Below are positions 63,152 through 64,000 of a stretch of DNA of 64,000 nucleotides, piece after piece. The notes beneath the pieces were generated by a model that was given only the letters and a program-made list of their open reading frames with translations, was not told where the DNA came from and searched no databases. The position numbers and the translations under genes are program-made. This DNA comes from Craterilacuibacter sp. RT1T (GTDB lineage Bacteria > Pseudomonadota > Gammaproteobacteria > Burkholderiales > Chromobacteriaceae). Within the stretch, counting starts at the first letter, position 1. Each line of letters starts with the position of its first letter. The stretch is taken from positions 1 to 64,000 of the forward strand of contig NZ_JAMFLI010000003.1 in assembly GCF_023502145.1 (NCBI RefSeq), written 5' to 3'.

Positions 63152-64000
63152 TCATCCTTTGCTGTATTGCGCTTTGCCGCGAAATACGCGGCAAGCCAGA
63201 GGGTTGGTGCCCAGGCTGTAGGCGAGCTCGGCCGGGTGTTCGATATCCCACAAGATGAAATCGGCGACGCAGCCTGCAGCCAGACGGCCGTGGCTGGCGC
63301 TGCGTCCCAGTGCCTGTGCCGCGTGGCGGGTGACGCCAAGCAATGCTTCTTCCGGACTCAGTCCGAATAGTACGCAGGCTTGGTTCATGGCCAGCCGGAT
63401 AGAGGCAAACGGGCTGGTGCCCGGATTCAGGTCGCTGGCCACCGCCATGGCGACGCCGGCTTTACGCAGTTTGGCGACCGGCGGCGCCTGAGTTTCGCCA
63501 AGGAAGTAATAGGCGCCGGGCAGCAGTACGGCGACGGTGCCGGCAAGTGCCAGTGCTGCGACACCGGCATCATCCAGATATTCGACATGGTCGGCCGACA
63601 GACCTCCAAACTCTGCCACCAGCGCGCTGCCGCCCAGGTTGGAGAGTTGTTCGACATGACCTTTGACACGCAGACCATAATGCTGCGCGGCCAGAAAGAG
63701 TTCGCGCGCTTGCGCCAGGCTGAAGCCGACGCTTTCGCAAAATATGTCGACCGCCTCGGCCAGGTTTTCCTGCGCCACGACCGGCAGGATAAACTGGCAC
63801 ACATGGCGGATATAGCCGTCGGCATCGCCGGTAAACTCCGGCGGCAGGGCATGAGCCGCTAGCAAGGTGGTGGCGACTTCGACCGGCAGGCTGGCGCCCA
63901 GCTTGCCGGCGGCGCGTAACTGCTTGATTTCATCGCCCAGCGTCAGGCCGTAGCCGGACTTGATCTCGACCGTGGTGACGCCTTCGGCCATCAGCGCCTT
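63152..64000 (-). CDS. hutI: Imidazolonepropionase, N-terminus beyond window
   Basis: The C-terminal 283 residues of the metal-dependent amidohydrolase that opens imidazolone-propionate to formimidoyl-glutamate. The frame is open to the window end. Visible motifs are [13 protein letters not shown] near the truncated edge, [15 protein letters not shown] (metal His), [11 protein letters not shown] (His), [13 protein letters not shown] and [13 protein letters not shown] (metal Asp). The methionine at 63991 is internal, not a start. It is the first visible gene of the hut operon. Confidence 0.95.
   Translation of the reverse strand, partial: KALMAEGVTTVEIKSGYGLTLGDEIKQLRAAGKLGASLPVEVATTLLAAHALPPEFTGDADGYIRHVCQFILPVVAQENLAEAVDIFCESVGFSLAQARELFLAAQHYGLRVKGHVEQLSNLGGSALVAEFGGLSADHVEYLDDAGVAALALAGTVAVLLPGAYYFLGETQAPPVAKLRKAGVAMAVASDLNPGTSPFASIRLAMNQACVLFGLSPEEALLGVTRHAAQALGRSASHGRLAAGCVADFILWDIEHPAELAYSLGTNPLACRVFRGKAQYSKG

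Overview
The window looks like chromosomal DNA of a betaproteobacterium, most likely of the order Neisseriales (Chromobacteriaceae or Chitinibacteraceae type). The reasons are the gene orders rimP-nusA-infB-rbfA-truB-rpsO-pnp and tRNA-Leu-tig-clpP-clpX-lon-hupB-tRNA-Asp-ppiD, and housekeeping proteins that resemble recalled Neisseria proteins (PNPase, ClpP). I cannot name a genus. Base composition is moderately GC-rich and fairly even. I see no insertion sequence, prophage, CRISPR array or rRNA gene.

Layout. 1-5.4 kb: the end of a chagasin-type protease inhibitor gene, a two-module lipoprotein, a LysR regulator divergent from cytochrome b561 plus two tandem YceI genes, and a LigB/YgiD-type dioxygenase. 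5.4-10.5 kb (minus): an Aer-like chemoreceptor, then a PAS-GGDEF-EAL membrane protein translationally coupled to a substrate-binding lipoprotein. 10.7-18.6 kb (minus): a tightly packed seven-gene operon. It holds a TVP38/MerA-like fusion, an ABC importer of YnjB-YnjC-YnjD type, a CDP-alcohol phosphatidyltransferase, a DUF3047 protein and a SelD-associated oxidoreductase. It is partly collinear with E. coli ydjXYZ-ynjABCDEF, whose substrate is unknown to me. 18.7-23 kb: marC, an ArsC/YffB-like gene, pilU and fadD. 23.2-33 kb (plus): the transcription/translation/RNA-decay block rimP to pnp, then mtfA. 33.3-35.3 kb: a PTS EIIC-EAL fusion. 35.4-42.5 kb: a polyamine catabolism locus (puuC and puuR facing ald-puuD-puuA-spuC). 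42.5-47.9 kb: a short unlisted membrane protein, motAB, a membrane-anchored methyltransferase, an HDOD protein and an rRNA/tRNA methyltransferase. 48-50 kb: a YegP-like protein, an unknown Pro/Ala-rich protein and a Bax-inhibitor-1 protein. 50.2-58.9 kb: the protein quality-control block. 58.9-64 kb (minus): histidine utilisation genes hutI(partial)-hutG-hutU-hutH.

How the parts work together. The puu/spu genes convert putrescine to GABA or to 4-aminobutanal. The pyruvate-dependent aminotransferase would make alanine, which the adjacent alanine dehydrogenase can turn back into pyruvate and ammonia. The hut genes degrade histidine to glutamate through the formamide-releasing HutG route. Tig, ClpXP, Lon, HU and PpiD form a folding and proteolysis cluster, and lon has a near-perfect heat-shock promoter. 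Two separate c-di-GMP proteins carry sugar- or solute-sensing modules.

The most notable points are the ydjX/ynj-like operon, the uninterrupted nine-G tract inside motB (possible phase-variable motility), the solute-binding protein/c-di-GMP pair, the EIIC-EAL fusion and the 39-residue membrane protein. All product names are by recognition of sequence motifs; no database search was run.
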